This document shows, piece after piece, positions 36,637 to 39,543 of a DNA stretch of 39,543 nucleotides. Positions within the stretch are counted from its first letter, which is position 1. Each line of letters opens with the position of its first letter. The stretch lies in IMG/VR virus record IMGVR_UViG_3300033145_001218, positions 1 through 39,543 of that record; one strand, 5' to 3'. The stretch is from a virus. The notes beneath the pieces were generated by a model. That model was not told where the DNA came from. It did not search any database and worked only from the letters and a program-made list of their open reading frames with translations. Position numbers and translations under genes: made by a program.

Positions 36637-37862
36637 AGCTCGAGGCGGAGCTCCACGCGGCCCCGCCCCTGGCTGACCATCACCTGTTTTTGGAGACGTG
36701 GGCCCGTGAGGAAATCCGTCGCACCAGGGAGGCCGCCAAGCATCCCGCCACCGTCAGCGCCCAGATCTCGCGCTGGGTGCAGATCGTTCGCCACCTCGGC
36801 ACCGAGTGCAGGCTCACCGACATCGATGTACCCAAGCTGCGCTGGTACCAACGCCAACGCCGCGACATCGACGGCACCAGGGCCCAGACGATTGTGCGCG
36901 AATGGGGCGCTATCCGGAGGTGCTTCGTGATGGCGCTCGAGCAGCGAGAGGTCCAGGAGCACCGCGAGGTGGCGGACTACCTGCGCAACATGCTCGCTGT
37001 CTGGCCTCGGATGGTGGGGCGCGACCCAAAGTCCGACACGCTCAAGGGACACCTCCGGACGGCCGACCAGATCCGCGCGGTGTGCACTCTGGCGAGCGAG
37101 GACCTGCAGGACATCCTGTTGTTCGCGCTGATGACGGGCCTGCGGCGCGGCGAACTCCTGCGCCTCGAGTTCGGGTGGATCCGTGAGGCGCCGGCGGGGT
37201 TCGACGTGGCGGCCGTGCTCAAGTTGCCCGATGAGTCGGCCAAGACCGACCAAGGCGGCGGTGTGGTTGGGCTCTCATCCCTCGCGCTCGACATCGCCCA
37301 TCGTCGATTCGAGGAGGTGCAGGACCTCGGCGCGAGGCTCTTCCACACGGGGTGCAGCAAGCAGCTGCGGCGCATCAACCGAGAGCTCCACATAGACCCG
37401 CCAGTGAAGCTGCGCGACATGCGCACGACCCATGTGACCTGGTCCAAGCAGGGGGCCGGCCTCGACGCTGCACAGGCGTCTGCGCGCCACTCAGATCCGC
37501 GCACCACGATGGCGTACCTGCGAGAGAACGACTTCTCGCCGGCGGCACTCAAGGCGGTCACGGCCGTGTCCAACCGGTTCGACCCGGCGCCAACCCATGG
37601 ACAAGACAGTGGACAACCGGCTCACCCAACCGGAACACCTACGGCGACGGTGGAGCCCGTGCCTCTCTTCGTCGTTGAAATCAAACCAGAATCGGGCACA
37701 GAAAGCGCGGCCGGCGATGGGGGCCCTTGGCCTCGAAGGCCTCGCGTCCCCTGTCACGGGGCGGACACGGGCGCCTCGGGTGACCCGGGGGCGCACGCGG
37801 GGGGACGGGGACGCACAGGGAGCGCACTGGGCACCGCAACTGACTCGGCGGTGACATCATGA
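36471..37862 (+). CDS. Second tyrosine recombinase
   Basis: ATG 36471 with GGGAG upstream gives 463 residues. The N-terminal part (DGITYFERGDRRTIWVDIHV) is an arm-type or AP2-like domain, then a core-binding domain. The catalytic set is R225 (TGLRRGE), K258 (SAKTDQG), H340 (ARHSDPRTT) and Y349 (AYL). The HxxR position reads R315-D-M-R318, so the first histidine of that box is replaced, which may change activity. A tail of about 95 residues after DPAP is low in complexity. No attachment site was found beside it. It could resolve dimers, invert DNA or be a relic integrase. Confidence 0.8.
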   Translation: MPDQRRWSRDGITYFERGDRRTIWVDIHVEGRRFKRSTRETTRQAAERAGRRIRVELEAELHAAPPLADHHLFLETWAREEIRRTREAAKHPATVSAQISRWVQIVRHLGTECRLTDIDVPKLRWYQRQRRDIDGTRAQTIVREWGAIRRCFVMALEQREVQEHREVADYLRNMLAVWPRMVGRDPKSDTLKGHLRTADQIRAVCTLASEDLQDILLFALMTGLRRGELLRLEFGWIREAPAGFDVAAVLKLPDESAKTDQGGGVVGLSSLALDIAHRRFEEVQDLGARLFHTGCSKQLRRINRELHIDPPVKLRDMRTTHVTWSKQGAGLDAAQASARHSDPRTTMAYLRENDFSPAALKAVTAVSNRFDPAPTHGQDSGQPAHPTGTPTATVEPVPLFVVEIKPESGTESAAGDGGPWPRRPRVPCHGADTGASGDPGAHAGGRGRTGSALGTATDSAVTS

Positions 37863-37996
37863 TTGCCCGCCTTCTGTGTTGGCTGGGACGGCATCGGTGG
37901 GGGACTTCCCCGTTTGAGACCATGGACAAGGACGGTCAGGTCTTCGAGTGGAACCACTGCCAGGAGTGCATGCTGCACATGGGGAGGCCCAAATGA
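37859..37996 (+). CDS. 45-residue zinc-type small protein
   Basis: ATG 37859 overlaps the recombinase stop and the TGA overlaps the next ATG (both ATGA). The sequence MIARLLCWLGRHRWGTSPFE, then EWNHCQECMLHMG, has the C-x4-H-x-W ... CxxC layout of a very common class of tiny phage zinc proteins. Overlaps at both ends strongly support translation. Role unknown. Confidence 0.65.
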   Translation: MIARLLCWLGRHRWGTSPFETMDKDGQVFEWNHCQECMLHMGRPK

Positions 37997-38316
37997 GCGG
38001 CGCGGATAGGCATGCTGAGAGGGCCTCGTTGGTGCTTCAGGAGGCTCAGGAGCGCCAGCGGGGGGGCGGGGGCGCACCGAACGAGACGATGCGCCGCGCG
38101 GCCGACGCCTGCCTTGATTACCACATGAGCCTCAACGACCGTTTGTTGGGGCGCAACCCCAACAAAGCGTGGGCAGCCCGAGTTCTTCAGATCGGTTCCA
38201 CATCGATCGCCCGCTGCGTGGACGTGGACGACGGGGATGTTGTTGTCACCTCCGACGACCTTCGGCGTGTGGCTGACTCGGTTATTTCCCTGGCCGACCA
38301 GGAGGCGGGGGGATGA
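37993..38316 (+). CDS. Hypothetical protein
   Basis: ATG 37993 overlaps the preceding stop, giving 107 residues. It is mostly helical (SGADRHAERASLVLQEAQER, then LDYHMSLNDRLLGRNPNKAW), with a glycine run encoded by a G-rich tract and an acidic C-terminus. No family recognised. Its stop overlaps the next start (ATGA). Confidence 0.6.
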   Translation: MSGADRHAERASLVLQEAQERQRGGGGAPNETMRRAADACLDYHMSLNDRLLGRNPNKAWAARVLQIGSTSIARCVDVDDGDVVVTSDDLRRVADSVISLADQEAGG

Positions 38317-38735
38317 GGCCGAACAGGCGGGAGCGCAGGGCGAGGCGGTCGTCCATTGTCCGAACCCACTCGAAGCGTTCCGGGTGGCAGCGGCTGCCCA
38401 TAGACAGGGCGGTCCTTGACCGGCACCCGGCCTGCGCCCCGATCTCGCGTATCCACGCAAACGAGACCTACAGCGTCCAGGTGTACGAGTTGGAGACAGA
38501 ATGGGGTCAGGTGGATCACCTAATCGTCCGGCGCCACGATGAGCGGCCTGTCCGGTCGTGGGGCGACCTCCAAGCCATCAAGGACGAGATCTGCTCACCG
38601 GACCGCACGGCCGTCGAGGTATTCCCGCCGGCCGACGATCTCGTAGATCAGGCGAACCTCTATCACCTTTGGGTCTTACCTACCGGCTTCCTCCTTCCGT
38701 TTGGTCTCGACCGCGAGGGGGCGGGATACGCATGA
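38313..38735 (+). CDS. DUF7694-like phage protein
   Basis: A 140-residue protein coupled by ATGA. After a very basic N-terminus (RPNRRERRARRSS) comes a conserved-looking domain: YSVQVYELETEWGQVDHLIV, WGDLQAIKDEICS, AVEVFPPADDLVDQANLYHL and WVLP. This matches my memory of the DUF7694 family in phages, with the D-x-AN-x-YHLW signature. No biochemical role is known to me. Confidence 0.7.
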   Translation: MRPNRRERRARRSSIVRTHSKRSGWQRLPIDRAVLDRHPACAPISRIHANETYSVQVYELETEWGQVDHLIVRRHDERPVRSWGDLQAIKDEICSPDRTAVEVFPPADDLVDQANLYHLWVLPTGFLLPFGLDREGAGYA

Positions 38736-39100
38736 CGGCAGACACTGTTTCAAAAAGGAAAGCGCGACCGGAGACGCCAGAGGCCGGTGACGGCCCGGAG
38801 AGACGGGCACCAACAGGAGAGACCACCATGGCGATGAACCCAGACACGAATGAGATGGAGCACTGGCTAGTCGGCCCCGCCCACTCCGGCGACAAGACAT
38901 CGTTGGCACTACCCGAGCAGCTCGTGCGGGCGAACGGAGAGCCCGTGCCAGAGCACTGGTCAACCTACACCACGGGCGAGGAGGTAATCGTCAAGGGCTA
39001 CCGATGGACCGTGGCTCACATCGGCGACGGCCACATGCTGCTCGAACCGGTTGGTCCGGTGCTGGTCGGCGCCGACGAGAGGGACAGCGATGACCGATGA
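38732..39100 (+). CDS. Hypothetical protein
   Basis: ATG 38732 overlaps the preceding stop, giving 122 residues. A second start, ATG 38828, has AGGAGAG seven bases upstream and would give 90 residues without the charged N-terminal stretch; it may be the main one. The conserved-looking part is MEHWLVGPAHSGDKTSLALP, then VIVKGYRWTVAHIGDGHMLL, a small beta domain. Function unknown. Confidence 0.6.
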   Translation: MTADTVSKRKARPETPEAGDGPERRAPTGETTMAMNPDTNEMEHWLVGPAHSGDKTSLALPEQLVRANGEPVPEHWSTYTTGEEVIVKGYRWTVAHIGDGHMLLEPVGPVLVGADERDSDDR

Positions 39101-39422
39101 GACCAACACCAACCCCGAGCAGCCCAACACAGTCGACGTGACGGTTACCCTGACCAAGACCGTCCTACCACCCGGGGCCCCATTGAAGGCGGCGGTCCTG
39201 CTGTTCTTCATTGCTGACTACGCATGCCCTCAGTGCGCGAAGGGGGCCCGCATCTCGTCGAGGGACAGACCGGACCTGTACCTCGGCGTGTTGCAGGAGA
39301 CCCTGGTCAACAACTGCGACTGCGGCCTGGCCCTCCGGCTCCGGGTGCCGGTTGTCCAGATAGCCAAGCGCCTCGGCCTCGGGGCGAAGAGGAACGGCAA
39401 GAAGGTGGTGACGCTCAAGTGA
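39090..39422 (+). CDS. Small zinc-binding protein, last gene before the terminase end
   Basis: ATG 39090 overlaps the previous gene by 11 bases, giving 110 residues. A beta N-terminus (TVDVTVTLTKTVLPPG) and a hydrophobic segment (AAVLLFFIADYACPQCAKG) lead to CPQC and a later CDCG, suggesting a zinc site; the C-terminus is basic (RLGLGAKRNGKKVVTLK). It precedes terminase if the genome is circular, so a diverged small terminase was considered, but no helix-turn-helix is visible. Confidence 0.55.
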   Translation: MTDETNTNPEQPNTVDVTVTLTKTVLPPGAPLKAAVLLFFIADYACPQCAKGARISSRDRPDLYLGVLQETLVNNCDCGLALRLRVPVVQIAKRLGLGAKRNGKKVVTLK

Positions 39423-39543
39423 CGAAACCATCGAACACGCTCGACCCTCGCGCGGCGATTGCCACCCAACAGCCAGGCGCCCTATTGTCCGGGGGCACGG
39501 CGGCCCCCCGGCCCGAAATTACTAGAAACCGAGGCCCGGAGAG
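39423..39543. other. Non-coding right end with GC hairpin
   Basis: No gene in the last 121 bases. CCGGGGG (39489-39495) and CCCCCGG (39505-39511) form a strong hairpin with a nine-base loop; no T-run follows. With the left 40 bases this forms the gap upstream of terminase, the likely place for a packaging or cohesive-end site and a late promoter. None of these could be identified directly. Confidence 0.5.

Noticed and set aside
37680-37862. A second attachment site in the 3' part of the second recombinase gene
   Set aside because: The region is low in complexity with short hairpins, and TTCGACC at about 37577 cannot form a T-arm; no tRNA-like segment was found.

Overview
This 39.5 kb window looks like the essentially complete genome of a temperate, long-tailed double-stranded DNA phage. 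It carries terminase, portal, protease, major capsid, tail tube, tape measure, tail tip, lysis, integrase, repressor/Cro-type regulators and a replication initiator. An attachment site (attP) built from the 3' half of a tRNA-Gly(GCC) lies inside the sequence, next to the integrase. That places it in phage order (circular or virion form), not flanked by attL/attR as an integrated prophage would be. The DNA is GC-rich. A lipobox-bearing spanin-type lipoprotein in the lysis cassette points to a host with an outer membrane (diderm, Gram-negative). I cannot name the host genus.

Layout. (1) 41-18262, plus strand: packaging, head and tail genes, tightly overlapped (ATGA/TGATG junctions). The head module (DUF935-type portal, S49 protease with internal scaffold, Mu gpT-type capsid) is Mu-like. 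The tail module (tube protein, -1 frameshifted chaperone, 752-residue tape measure, no sheath gene recognised) is siphovirus-like. (2) 18276-20646: a 36-residue ORF and two large fibre-like proteins. (3) 20643-22847: lysis cassette with an amidase endolysin, one or two small membrane proteins, and a lipoprotein gene embedded out of frame inside a membrane/coiled-coil gene, as in Rz/Rz1. (4) 22849-23949: a DUF1643 gene and the attP region, with paired arm-type repeats on both sides of a tRNA-Gly core. (5) 23950-30352, minus strand: a long operon running from small membrane and zinc-binding proteins through a solitary ParB-like protein to excisionase and tyrosine integrase. (6) 30366-31043: an isolated plus-strand gene with its own promoter-like sequence (moron-like). 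It encodes a secreted or membrane protein with a collagen-like stretch, interrupted by a frameshift. (7) 31282-31901: divergent XRE-type regulators, probably the lysis/lysogeny switch. (8) 31922-39422, mostly plus: a CII-like regulator, Dam-type methyltransferase, replication initiator with internal iterons, a second Xis-like/tyrosine recombinase pair, and small zinc-binding and hypothetical genes leading back to the terminase.

Most noteworthy: a putative lambda-like origin inside the replication initiator gene (two clusters of 11-bp near-palindromic iterons followed by a purine-rich tract); a -1 programmed frameshift that reveals a 127-codon unannotated extension of the tail chaperone; two independent recombinase modules in which a Xis-like gene runs far into the recombinase gene out of frame; a lipoprotein gene with an added C-terminal membrane segment (unimolecular-spanin-like) nested in another gene; a three-unit, 18-bp ACCGGT repeat in front of the portal; and several small genes shorter than 60 codons locked into the operons by stop/start overlaps.
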